From Vibrio splendidus 12E03 (lineage in GTDB: Bacteria; Pseudomonadota; Gammaproteobacteria; Enterobacterales; Vibrionaceae), in the NCBI RefSeq assembly GCF_000272105.2, contig NZ_AJZD02000151.1:1-33330 (forward strand): a stretch of DNA of 33,330 nt, given 5' to 3'. Shown here in pieces: positions 7,844 through 16,131 of this stretch. Made by a program: the position numbers and the translations under genes. Under the pieces are notes generated by a model that searched no databases, had not been told where the DNA came from, and was given only the letters and a program-made list of their open reading frames with translations. Numbering within the stretch: the stretch's first letter is position 1; each line of letters begins with the position of its first letter.

Positions 7844-8774
7844 ACCAACACTGACAGTGATTAAGCCCGGCCCGTTGAGTTTGATTCAAGACTTCGGTCG
7901 ATTTGATGTTGCTCATCTTGGATTAACGCAAGGTGGACCGGTTGATGATTACTCTTATAGCTGGGCCAATCATCTATTGGGCAACCCAGTAAACCAAGCG
8001 GCGTTGGAAATCACGCTTGGGCAATGTGCGTTACGAATCGATTTTGATTGTGAGATGGCGCTATGCGGGGGTGATTTACAAGCAAAGCTCGATGGTAAAC
8101 CACAGGCTAACTGGCGCACTTTCCAAGCTTTTAAAGGGCAAGTTCTCTCATTTGGTTTGCCTAAAAATGGTCTAAGGGCGTATTTAGCCATTAAGGGCGG
8201 TTTCGATGTTCCATCAACTCTTAATAGCTGCTCTACAGTGACTCGTGAAAAGATTGGTGGATTAACGCAAAATGGAGAGCCATGCCAGCAAGGGCAACAA
8301 ATCGCTTTTACCCAACATCAACTCTCTCGCCCGTTTAAAGCGTTGAGTGTTACCTTCCGATACACGCCTGATTACAATCTACCCGTGAACCTACGAGTGA
8401 TTGAAGGCTATCAAAGCGAGCTATTCTCCGAGTCAGCAAGAGAGATTTTGTATAACGCGCAGTATCACGTTGACCAAAACTCTAATCGGATGGGTTATCG
8501 ACTCAGTGGCGAGCCCGTAGACTCGCCTGACATTTCGCTATTGTCAGAAGGCATTGCCCTAGGTGCGATTCAAATCCCCCAAGACGGACAACCTATCGTG
8601 CTGCTTAATGATAGACAGACCATAGGTGGTTATCCGAAGATTGGGTGTGTCGCTAGGATTGATTTACCTCGCTTGGCACAAGCAAAACCTGGACATGCGA
8701 TATCGTTCAGCAAGGGTGATCGCTTAGGCTTACAAGATGTTTGGTGCCAATGGGCTCAGTTTTTTGGCTACTAG
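7824..8774 (+). CDS. pxpC: 5-oxoprolinase subunit C (KipA family, biotin-dependent carboxylase-like domain)
   Basis: This 316-residue protein is of the KipA/allophanate-hydrolase-subunit-2 family and is the third component of 5-oxoprolinase. Motifs include PGPLSLIQDFGRF at the N-terminus, GLTQGGPVD, NPVNQAALEIT, YLAIKGGFDVP, NRMGYRLSG, LLSEGIALGAIQIP and the C-terminal LNDRQTIGGYPKIGCVARID. The ATG lies inside pxpB and has GGAGG about nine bases upstream. Length is normal for the family and no key block is missing. No transporter or lacI/gntR-type regulator adjoins the three genes here, so the substrate may come from internal glutamine cyclisation damage or peptide turnover rather than dedicated uptake. 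Confidence 0.9.
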   Translation: MTEIKTKPTLTVIKPGPLSLIQDFGRFDVAHLGLTQGGPVDDYSYSWANHLLGNPVNQAALEITLGQCALRIDFDCEMALCGGDLQAKLDGKPQANWRTFQAFKGQVLSFGLPKNGLRAYLAIKGGFDVPSTLNSCSTVTREKIGGLTQNGEPCQQGQQIAFTQHQLSRPFKALSVTFRYTPDYNLPVNLRVIEGYQSELFSESAREILYNAQYHVDQNSNRMGYRLSGEPVDSPDISLLSEGIALGAIQIPQDGQPIVLLNDRQTIGGYPKIGCVARIDLPRLAQAKPGHAISFSKGDRLGLQDVWCQWAQFFGY

Positions 8775-8878
8775 TTTTTGCGATGTGTTATGTGCTAATT
8801 GCTATGTAGCTCAGAATAACTAGCTAGGAAGATGTCGTTTTGATGAGTTTCGGTATCTAAGTCGGCTTTGGAATGAAG

Positions 8879-8908
8879 ATTCGGCTTACCTATTACAGTA
8901 AGCCGAAT
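8879..8908. terminator. Hairpin between convergent pxpC and the FAD oxidoreductase
   Basis: The stem TTCGGCTTAC (8880-8889) pairs perfectly with GTAAGCCGAA (8898-8907), with an 8-base loop and one further A-T pair outside. It lies between two genes that face each other, the normal place for a shared terminator. No long T-run follows on either strand, so it may rely on Rho or act mainly as a 3' stabilising hairpin. Confidence 0.5.
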
Positions 8909-8954
8909 TGAAGAAGTTAAGCGCTGTCGATGATGATAGGCTAATTATAAGCTA

Positions 8955-10409
8955 TTAAGCGTGATCTTGACCTGACACCTTGGCAAGCGCTTCTGGATAT
9001 CCACGTTCTTGTGTCAATTCTATCGCTCTGTTTTCAATATCATTTAGATTAAGTGACATTGTCACCGAGTGCGTATCTTCAATAGATACCGCCTCTGATA
9101 CGTCAAACCATTGCTCAGCAACCTTTTGTGCCGCTTCTAATGTTGAAGAAGCTTTCACGACTTCAAGTCGAGCATAGCGCTCACCACAGAATGAAACGTG
9201 TGAAGCTCTTAAGCTTGGATCGGTTCCCGGAATCTGTTGTGCACCAAACAAAGGTTTACCACCGACCAATGCAGAGCTGAAACTTGGGATGAACTGAGAC
9301 ATATGCGTTATTGCAGCGCGAGTTCTTAATTCAAGTTGCTCTTCACTCCAACCCGATACGATTTTCTTAAGCAGCTTCGAAGGCAACTGTGGCTGTGACG
9401 AGTCTGTTGACGATGAAACAAGCCCTCCCTCGAATAGAGTAATCCCTTCTGTCATACCGTGAAGTTGGAACACACCATCAGCATATGGCGTTAATTGCGC
9501 CATGCCTTGCGGTGTGCCTCTAGGGCCATGGAAGATAACCTCTGGCCACTCTTCCTTACATTCTTGCGAATATGGCCACTCCGTAACGTATGCAGCTTTA
9601 AACTCAACAAGTCTTTGCTGCTTAGAGCCAACAAAGTCGTCCACGATACCCGTTTCAAACCCACTCGCATTAATCAAGTAATCGGTCGTTAGTTGGCAGC
9701 TTTGGTTTTCGGCATCGGTATAAGTCAAAGACCAACCTTGACCTGTCGACTCAACAGATTGTAATCGGCTGTTGGTTAACACAGTACAGTTAGGTTGTTG
9801 CCCCAAAGAGAGTTGAGCGGTCGCAGAAAGTCGGAATACGCTCCAGCCATACTCTTGGACCACCGCAACAGGATACTTAAGAGTCTCTAAATCCGTATGT
9901 TTGGCAAAAGGAATGCACCAATCATCAAGCGATGTTGGTTTCAGAGGCTGCGTTTTTGCAGAAAGTGCTAATAAATCTTCTTTGCTGTACAGCTTATAAT
10001 ACTCTTCCGGATCACCGAGCACTTGGTTGCTTTTATCTTGTTTAACAAGATCGGCATAAGCGCTTTTGATTATCTTGAGGCGAGGAAGCAGATCTAATGG
10101 CTCTCCACCATCACTATGCGGCACGGCGATGATTGTCGGACGAATATTGATCGTATGAGGAAATAAGCGGACGGTATCAATTGACTGCGTGAGCAACTGA
10201 AGACACTGCTCTACAGAAATATCTCGATACAAATTGCCGCCAGCGTGCAGGTGGCAAATTGGTGGACCATTAACCAAACTCGGCCCTTTTTCTAAGATAG
10301 TGACCTTAAAACCCAACTCACTAAAGTGAATCGCGCTCGTTGTTCCGGCAATACCACCACCAACAATGGCAATAGAAGGTTGATTTGTATCCGTTTTGTT
10401 GTGGTTCAT
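8955..10409 (-). CDS. FAD-dependent oxidoreductase, substrate unknown
   Basis: This is a 484-residue flavoprotein from the chosen ATG at 10409. The open frame continues 45 codons upstream, but the dinucleotide motif GGGIAG (17-22) and the ribose-binding acidic residue Glu40 in VTILEKGPS fit a start here. No strong ribosome site precedes any candidate start, so the exact N-terminus is uncertain. The stretch NGPPICHLHAGGNLYR after the first Rossmann half looks like the family-specific flavin or substrate loop, and a C-terminal block (GAQQIPGTDPSLRASHVSF) is consistent with the second FAD contact. It recalls amine/malate-quinone-type oxidases and FAD proteins annotated only as oxidoreductases in vibrios. 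It stands alone: downstream is a convergent pxpC, upstream a long non-coding region. I give no substrate. Confidence 0.7.
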   Translation of the reverse strand: MNHNKTDTNQPSIAIVGGGIAGTTSAIHFSELGFKVTILEKGPSLVNGPPICHLHAGGNLYRDISVEQCLQLLTQSIDTVRLFPHTINIRPTIIAVPHSDGGEPLDLLPRLKIIKSAYADLVKQDKSNQVLGDPEEYYKLYSKEDLLALSAKTQPLKPTSLDDWCIPFAKHTDLETLKYPVAVVQEYGWSVFRLSATAQLSLGQQPNCTVLTNSRLQSVESTGQGWSLTYTDAENQSCQLTTDYLINASGFETGIVDDFVGSKQQRLVEFKAAYVTEWPYSQECKEEWPEVIFHGPRGTPQGMAQLTPYADGVFQLHGMTEGITLFEGGLVSSSTDSSQPQLPSKLLKKIVSGWSEEQLELRTRAAITHMSQFIPSFSSALVGGKPLFGAQQIPGTDPSLRASHVSFCGERYARLEVVKASSTLEAAQKVAEQWFDVSEAVSIEDTHSVTMSLNLNDIENRAIELTQERGYPEALAKVSGQDHA

Positions 10410-10645
10410 CGTGTTCTGTAGAATAAGATTAACTGCCTCTATTCTACTTTTGTTCTGCGATGAATTAAAACACATTTTTATCAAGGTCTTAGATAGGCGG
10501 GATTTAATATCTATGTAAAAAACATAAATAATCTCTTGACTCAATAACTCCAGATAGAGTTTTAAAGGTTATTCTAACAGTCAAATTTGTCCTAAGTGAC
10601 GCCACATAAAGGCTGCCTCAGTACTCTTAAAACATAGAGGTTAAC

Positions 10646-10690
10646 TTATCCCTAAAGTTATCCACCGTTTTTGTGGATAACTGTTGATAA
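10646..10690. promoter_or_regulatory. Cluster of four DnaA-box-like 9-mers
   Basis: Against the consensus TTATCCACA there are four sites: TTATCCCTA (10646-10654, 7 of 9), TTATCCACC (10658-10666, 8 of 9), then on the other strand a perfect box read as TGTGGATAA (10672-10680) and TGTTGATAA (10682-10690, 8 of 9). The middle two also form an inverted repeat, GTTATCCAC/GTGGATAAC. The cluster lies about 240 bp upstream of the FAD oxidoreductase start. DnaA titration, DnaA-controlled transcription, or simple coincidence with a hairpin are all open. Confidence 0.45.
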
Positions 10691-10842
10691 CGTTCTTGCT
10701 AAGTTGCGCAAACCCTTTGTTTACAGGGACTAACCTCTGTTCATTAAATCGGCATTATTAGGCAATTAGTTTTAAAAAATGCTAAAAACAGTGGAATCTA
10801 AGGTGCGATATTTTTTACTTATGCTACCGGTTGGTTAAATAA

Positions 10843-10914
10843 AAAACGGTCTAAAGCGACGTATTATAAATAGTGCATGACTAAGAATAAATAATCTCAC
10901 TTTTAGACCGTTTT
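10843..10914 (-). repeat. Thirteen-bp inverted repeat around 46 bp, downstream of ybbP
   Basis: AAAACGGTCTAAA (10843-10855) returns as its exact inverse at 10902-10914. Read on the minus strand, the way ybbP is transcribed, the arms would form a long-looped stem directly followed by a T-rich run (TTTTTT at 10846-10841), so a terminator for the ybbAP transcript is the simplest reading. The 72-bp unit with terminal inverted arms could also be a tiny mobile-element remnant. The rest of 10410-10941 holds no convincing ORF. Confidence 0.5.
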
Positions 10915-10941
10915 AAGCGCTTGGCTAGATCTCGCTAGCGA

Positions 10942-13380
10942 CTAACCAAAATCCTTGTTTACTGGTGCCAACAAACGTTTGATTAAGCTATTCACTACCG
11001 CAGCCAATGTGATAAACGTCAGCATCGGTAGCGCTATCCACAGCATCGGGTGAAGTGAAGGTTGTAACTCAAAGCCAAAATTCATAACGCCAGCCACACT
11101 GAGCTCAGAACCGAGCGCTGCAATTGAGCCTGCGACTAACGCCATTAACCCGTACTCACACCAAATAGTATTGAGAATTCGCTTCCTACTTGCGCCTAAT
11201 GTTCGATACAAGCGTATCTCTTGTTGTCTTTGAGATAAGCTCAATCGCAATAGAGTGAAGATAAGCAACAGCCCCGCCACCACACCTAACGCCGCAAGTA
11301 CCGTTATCGACCAAACAATCTGTTTGAGCAGCTCTTGGATCTTGCTACCCATCTTGCGAATATCCATCAAACTCACGGTTGGATGATTTCGAGAGAGTTC
11401 ATTGAGCATCTGATTGTGTTGTTCTTCTAATCTGAAGCTCAAGAGCCAAGTAGAAGGAATTGAGCTCAAGACATCTGGAGTAAAGATGAAGTAGAAGTTC
11501 GGCTTCATTTCACGCCACTCTACTTTGCGGATGCTATTCACCTTGGCCGAGACATTCTGGCTGTTGATTGTGAATGAAAGCTCATCGCCAATCTTTAGGT
11601 CAAGTTGCTCCGCGACATCCGATTCCACAGATACGCCCTGCTCTTGTGTCCAGCTGCCTTCTAAAACTTCATTGTACTCAGGTAAGGTATCTCCCCAAGT
11701 GAAGTTGATCTCACGGCTTAGTGCGTCTGTTTCTCCAGAGGTATCACTGTATTCTGACGCTTCAACACCGTTTATCGTCGTTAGTCGTCCTCGGATAATT
11801 GGAAACGCTTGAGTACGCTCTACTTCGTTTGCATCAATCGTCTCGAGATAACTGTCTTTCTCATAGCTTGCAATGTTAAGTGCAAACGCATTTGGTGCGT
11901 TCTCTGGTAAGGTTTGTTGCCAATCTGACAGTAGATCGCTTCTCACCAACCAAATGATCGATAGCAGCATCAAAGATAGCGCTAAAGAACCAAATTGAAT
12001 CCCTGTTGCTAATGGTGTGCGATTAATTCGGCTTAATGCCAAACGCATAGATGTCGTTGTCGGCAGCTTGCCAACTAAACGCAGAACAAACGTACTGACA
12101 ATCGCGAGCACTAAGAACAGGCAAGCGATACCCGCTAGAACTATCCATACCAATAGATTGTCGCCATACATCAGCATCATTGGAATAATCGGTACCAGTA
12201 ACAACAAGTATTTCTTATAGCTTTCATTGGACTGATGACTTGATTGAATAACGCTGATTGCAGAAGTGTTGACCAAGCCAATTAACGGAATACCCAGAGC
12301 AGGAACACCAATTAAGATGCTTGATAAAATAGCCAAGATAGCAGGTTCAATACCATAGCTAGGAAGTGGCGTTGGTAATAAGTCGCCCAGAGGTATACGA
12401 AGCAAAAACTCTAAGCCGATACCGATGGTTATTCCCAGTACTGCACCGATAACCACTAATAGAGATACCTGTACAGACAACCATTTAACGATCCACGGCT
12501 TGCTTGCCCCTAAACTCTTAAGCATCGCGATGGTTTTACGACGACTCGCAACATAATGTTGGCACGTGAGTACCAAAGTGGTCGCAGCCATGATCACAAC
12601 AATAGCCACAGTTAACGACAGATATTGAGTCGTGCTCTCGAACATATCATTAGTGCGACTTGCAGAATCTTGAGTACGCCAGCGATCACTTGGCGTTAAT
12701 TCTACGCTGTCTTGCGCGGCTTGCAGTTTTGTATCATCACCGTTTAGAAACAGCCTAAAACTAACACGACTGCCCGGTTGAATCGCTCCCGTGGCATCGA
12801 TATCGCTTGTATGAATCAGCACGGCTGGCATCTGTTGGAATGGGTTAAAGCTTAAGCCTGGTTCTTGAGTGATTCGGCCAGTTATCGCTAGATCGGCATC
12901 GCCAATAGTGACATTGTCACCAATCTCAACCTCTAACTGTGCGAATATGCGCTCGTCTAGCCAAAGTTCACCCGGCTTAACATGGTTACTTGATGCTTTG
13001 TCAGCGCCCTCTAAGATCATTTCACCCCGTAACGGGTAATTACTTTCAACCGCTTTCACCGTCACTAACTGCATCGAGTTGTCACTGAATGCCATGGTTG
13101 AAAAACGAGTCAACTGAGAGCTTTCTAATTGTTCAACTTGAGTGAGGTCTAACAAGGATTGTGGAACTGGGTTTGCTGAGATAAACACGCTATCGGCAGT
13201 AAGCGCATCTTTGCCCTGCTTAACAATTACCTGCTCCATACGTTCGGCCAACGCCGACAATGCAAATACACAAGCAATAATAAGCGTTAAAGCGATTGAA
13301 ACTGGCCACAATTGACCGTGTCGAATCTCTTCGATACTCCATGAAAACAGGCGTTTATTCAGTCCGTTTGATGAATTCAA
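10942..13380 (-). CDS. ybbP: ABC exporter permease YbbP (FtsX-like, two FtsX domains)
   Basis: This is an 812-residue inner-membrane protein, close to the roughly 804 residues of E. coli YbbP. One membrane segment lies at about 26-46, followed by a large periplasmic region of the MacB/FtsX kind. A first FtsX-type block of several segments (about 250-380) includes the conserved MLKSLGASKPWIVKW. A central membrane region (about 390-480) and a second periplasmic region follow. A C-terminal FtsX block ends the protein and includes LYRTLGASRKRILNTIW, the repeated coupling-helix motif that contacts the ATPase. It begins one base after the ybbA stop, so the two form one operon. YbbAP-type transporters are thought to extract or move hydrophobic molecules from the inner membrane; the cargo is not settled. 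The link with tesA hints at lipid-derived substrates. Confidence 0.88.
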   Translation of the reverse strand: MNSSNGLNKRLFSWSIEEIRHGQLWPVSIALTLIIACVFALSALAERMEQVIVKQGKDALTADSVFISANPVPQSLLDLTQVEQLESSQLTRFSTMAFSDNSMQLVTVKAVESNYPLRGEMILEGADKASSNHVKPGELWLDERIFAQLEVEIGDNVTIGDADLAITGRITQEPGLSFNPFQQMPAVLIHTSDIDATGAIQPGSRVSFRLFLNGDDTKLQAAQDSVELTPSDRWRTQDSASRTNDMFESTTQYLSLTVAIVVIMAATTLVLTCQHYVASRRKTIAMLKSLGASKPWIVKWLSVQVSLLVVIGAVLGITIGIGLEFLLRIPLGDLLPTPLPSYGIEPAILAILSSILIGVPALGIPLIGLVNTSAISVIQSSHQSNESYKKYLLLLVPIIPMMLMYGDNLLVWIVLAGIACLFLVLAIVSTFVLRLVGKLPTTTSMRLALSRINRTPLATGIQFGSLALSLMLLSIIWLVRSDLLSDWQQTLPENAPNAFALNIASYEKDSYLETIDANEVERTQAFPIIRGRLTTINGVEASEYSDTSGETDALSREINFTWGDTLPEYNEVLEGSWTQEQGVSVESDVAEQLDLKIGDELSFTINSQNVSAKVNSIRKVEWREMKPNFYFIFTPDVLSSIPSTWLLSFRLEEQHNQMLNELSRNHPTVSLMDIRKMGSKIQELLKQIVWSITVLAALGVVAGLLLIFTLLRLSLSQRQQEIRLYRTLGASRKRILNTIWCEYGLMALVAGSIAALGSELSVAGVMNFGFELQPSLHPMLWIALPMLTFITLAAVVNSLIKRLLAPVNKDFG

Positions 13381-13381
13381 T

Positions 13382-14056
13382 TTAGACTTCCTCTATCTGA
13401 CCGACATGCATCTTAAGCGTTCTTTGGCAACGTTGTGCAAGCTTAGGATCGTGTGTCACCAAAACTAACGTTGTGCCGTGTGATGCGTTCAATTCAAACA
13501 ACAACTCAACAATTTTGGCTGCCGTTTGTTGGTCTAGGTTGCCCGTGGGCTCATCAGCAAAAAGGATTTTTGGCTTAATCATAAATGCGCGCGCCAACGC
13601 GACCCTTTGTTGCTCACCACCCGATAGCTGCGACGGCAAGTGATCAAGCCTGTCTTTCAAGCCTACTGATTCAAGCAGAGCCGTCGCGCGTTCGATGTCT
13701 TCGTCTTCTCCCTTCAACAAACAAGGCAACGTGACATTTTGTAGCGCAGAAAGGCTTGGAATTAATAAGAAGCTTTGAAATACAAACCCTACCGATTCAC
13801 TGCGGATCTTAGCCCTTGCCTCATCATCAAGTTGTGAAAGTGGCTGTCCTAATAAACTGATTTCGCCTTTCGTTGGTACATCAAGACCAGCAAGCAGCGT
13901 CATTAGGGTCGACTTACCCGCGCCAGACGTGCCGACAATCGCGACAGTTTCGCCTTCACGAATATCGATATCGACGTGCTCTAGGATTGTTAAATGTTCT
14001 TGATTAGTAGACACTGTCTTCGAAACAGCTTCTGCTTTAATGATGGATGTATGCAT
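13382..14056 (-). CDS. ybbA: ABC transporter ATPase YbbA (MacB/LolD-like)
   Basis: This is a 224-residue nucleotide-binding subunit that drives YbbP. All ABC motifs are intact: Walker A GTSGAGKST (42-50), Q-loop Gln94 in FVFQSF, signature LSGGEQQ (144-150), Walker B ILFADEP (164-170) and switch His202 in VTHD. FVFQSFLLIPSLSALQNVTLP is typical of the LolD/MacB/YbbA branch. The start ATG (14056-14054) overlaps the divergent tesA ATG (14055-14057). A GGA ribosome-like site is 13 or so bases away, rather far. The gene order tesA/ybbA/ybbP is the same as in E. coli, which supports the assignment. Because no intergenic space exists, its promoter must lie within the 5' part of tesA. Confidence 0.9.
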   Translation of the reverse strand: MHTSIIKAEAVSKTVSTNQEHLTILEHVDIDIREGETVAIVGTSGAGKSTLMTLLAGLDVPTKGEISLLGQPLSQLDDEARAKIRSESVGFVFQSFLLIPSLSALQNVTLPCLLKGEDEDIERATALLESVGLKDRLDHLPSQLSGGEQQRVALARAFMIKPKILFADEPTGNLDQQTAAKIVELLFELNASHGTTLVLVTHDPKLAQRCQRTLKMHVGQIEEV

Positions 14057-14672
14057 GACTCGACTAATTTCCTTTTTATTCTTTATTTTATTTTCAACCG
14101 CTTCTTTGGCTCAAGATACCGACTTAGATTCTAAGTTACTGGTCCTTGGTGATAGCTTGAGTGCTGGTTACAACATGGACATCAAACAGAGTTGGCCAAG
14201 CCTGTTACCAGACGCGTTAGCAAAGCATGACAAAACGGTAACCGTGGTTAACGGAAGTATTTCTGGTGATACAACGGGCAATGGTTTAGCTCGCTTACCA
14301 CAATTGCTTGAAGAACATGCTCCAGACACCGTTCTTATTGAACTTGGTGCGAATGATGGACTTCGTGGGTTCCCACCTAAGCTGATGTCTGCGAATCTTG
14401 ATCAAATCATTGAGCAGATAAAAGCTGCGGGCGCCAAACCTATAATGATGCAGATTAAAATCCCACCGAATTACGGAAAGCGTTATAACCAACAGTTTGA
14501 ATACGTTTTTGCAGCGCTTGCTGATCAACAAAACGTACCACTTTTGCCGTTTTTCCTAGAGCATATCATCCTCAAACCTGAGTGGATGATGAAAGATGGA
14601 CTGCATCCAAAACCAGAAGCTCAACCTTGGATTGCTGAATTTGTCGCCGAAGAATTATATCAGTATCTTTAA
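14055..14672 (+). CDS. tesA: Multifunctional acyl-CoA thioesterase I / lysophospholipase / arylesterase
   Basis: This is a 205-residue periplasmic GDSL hydrolase that cleaves acyl thioesters, lysophospholipids and aryl esters. The chosen start (14055) gives a good signal peptide (MTRLISFLFFILFSTASLA, cleavage before Gln20). Two further ATGs at 14040 and 14043 only add polar residues. The SGNH residues are all present: Ser34 in LGDSLS, Gly72 in SGDTTGNG, Asn100 in ELGANDGLRG, and Asp181 with His184 in DGLHP. Length matches E. coli TesA. It is divergent from ybbA with overlapping start codons and is followed by fabV on the same strand, after 81 bp without an obvious terminator. Confidence 0.93.
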   Translation: MTRLISFLFFILFSTASLAQDTDLDSKLLVLGDSLSAGYNMDIKQSWPSLLPDALAKHDKTVTVVNGSISGDTTGNGLARLPQLLEEHAPDTVLIELGANDGLRGFPPKLMSANLDQIIEQIKAAGAKPIMMQIKIPPNYGKRYNQQFEYVFAALADQQNVPLLPFFLEHIILKPEWMMKDGLHPKPEAQPWIAEFVAEELYQYL

Positions 14673-14753
14673 GTTTTAATGGTCTAGCTCAATATATTTT
14701 ACACAGCTTTACGTTAGCCTGAGTGCATATCATCGTTAACTGTAAGGTTATTT

Positions 14754-15953
14754 ATGCTTGTCGAACCCGTTATCAAGGGTGTGGTAGCCAAAAGCGCTCA
14801 CCCTCTTGGCTGTCAAGAAGCCGTAAAGCAACAAATCAAGTTTGTTAAGAGTGCGCCGCAAATCAAAGATGGCCCTAAACGAGTACTGATTATCGGCGCT
14901 TCCTCAGGCTTTGGCCTTGCCGCTCGTATTGCCCTTACTTTTGGCGGCGCAAAAGCTGACACTATCGGCGTCTCATTCGAGCGCGGTCCAAACGAAAAAT
15001 CCCTAGGTAGTGCTGGTTGGTACAACAACATCTACTTCAAAAAAGAAGCCGAACGAGAGCAACGCACTGCTATTAACATCGTTGGCGACGCATTTTCGCA
15101 AGAAACACGTTCACAAGTTGTCGAAGCCATTGAAACCTATTTCGAAGGTGAAGTGGATCTAATTATCTATAGCTTAGCTGCAGGCGTTCGTCCTAAACCA
15201 GATTCCGATGAGTTTTGGCGCTCTGCCATCAAACCTATTGGTGAAAGCGTAACTGGCGCAACCATTTCTCTGGAACACGACAACTGGGTGACCAACACAC
15301 TTGATGCTGCGACGGAAGAAGAAGCCGAAAGCACACTCAAAGTGATGGGCGGCGAAGATTGGGAACAATGGATAGATGAGCTCATCAACGCTGAATCTAT
15401 TGCTCCGGGTTGCAAGACAATCGCGTTTTCTTATGTGGGCCCAGAAGTCACACACCCTATCTATTTAGACGGTACATTGGGACGCGCTAAGATCGACCTT
15501 CACCAAACCAGCCATGCTCTTAATCTAGAGTTAGCTAACTTTGATGGCAACGCTTACGCGACCGTCTGTAAAGCCCTAGTCACTAAAGCGAGCGTTTTCA
15601 TCCCGGGACTCAGCCCTTATTTACTTGCTTTGTATAAAGTGATGAAAGAGAAAGAGACCCACGAAGGTTGTATCCAACAAATGCAGCGTCTGTTTAGCAG
15701 TAAACTCTATGGTCAATCAAAAGTACCACTTGATGGTGAGCGATTGATCCGTATGGATGATTGGGAATTAGACCCAGAAACCCAAGCGCACGTAACTGAA
15801 CTACTAGAAAAGATGGATGAAAACAACTTCCAAACTTTAGGTGATTACCAAGGGTTTAAAGAGGAATTTCTGCAATTAAATGGGTTTGCTCAACCCTCGG
15901 TTGATTATAGCCAAAAACTTAATACAGAAGATTTTATAAAGTTAAAGCCTTAA
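14754..15953 (+). CDS. fabV: Enoyl-[acyl-carrier-protein] reductase FabV
   Basis: This 399-residue cytoplasmic enzyme reduces trans-2-enoyl-ACP with NADH, the last step of each fatty acid elongation cycle. FabV was first described in Vibrio cholerae and is far less sensitive to triclosan than FabI. The N-terminal MLVEPVIKGVVAKSAHPLGC and the dinucleotide site IGASSGFGLAAR (48-59) are characteristic. The catalytic pair sits in the family's widened Y-x8-K motif, Tyr237 to Lys246 in IYLDGTLGRAK. Length is the usual 395-400 residues. A TAAGG ribosome site precedes the ATG. A strong terminator follows at 15994-16023. Next to tesA it forms a small fatty-acid block, though co-transcription is not shown. 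Confidence 0.96.
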   Translation: MLVEPVIKGVVAKSAHPLGCQEAVKQQIKFVKSAPQIKDGPKRVLIIGASSGFGLAARIALTFGGAKADTIGVSFERGPNEKSLGSAGWYNNIYFKKEAEREQRTAINIVGDAFSQETRSQVVEAIETYFEGEVDLIIYSLAAGVRPKPDSDEFWRSAIKPIGESVTGATISLEHDNWVTNTLDAATEEEAESTLKVMGGEDWEQWIDELINAESIAPGCKTIAFSYVGPEVTHPIYLDGTLGRAKIDLHQTSHALNLELANFDGNAYATVCKALVTKASVFIPGLSPYLLALYKVMKEKETHEGCIQQMQRLFSSKLYGQSKVPLDGERLIRMDDWELDPETQAHVTELLEKMDENNFQTLGDYQGFKEEFLQLNGFAQPSVDYSQKLNTEDFIKLKP

Positions 15954-15993
15954 ACGAAAATTATCTCATTACTGAGACCCGGATTCACATTTG

Positions 15994-16023
15994 AAAACCT
16001 CTGCATAATTGCGGAGGTTTTTT
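15994..16023 (+). terminator. Intrinsic terminator after fabV
   Basis: CCTCTGC (15998-16004) pairs with GCGGAGG (16011-16017) with one wobble, across a six-base loop. It is preceded by A4 and followed by T6, 41 bases past the fabV stop. Confidence 0.9.
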
Positions 16024-16131
16024 CGTGCAACATTTCTTATACTTACTAAACGTAAGGTTCATAGTTTATTTGGTTCATCATAATTAACACAGGATGTGTT
16101 GATGCATTTAGCATAATTGACTCGGAGTCAT

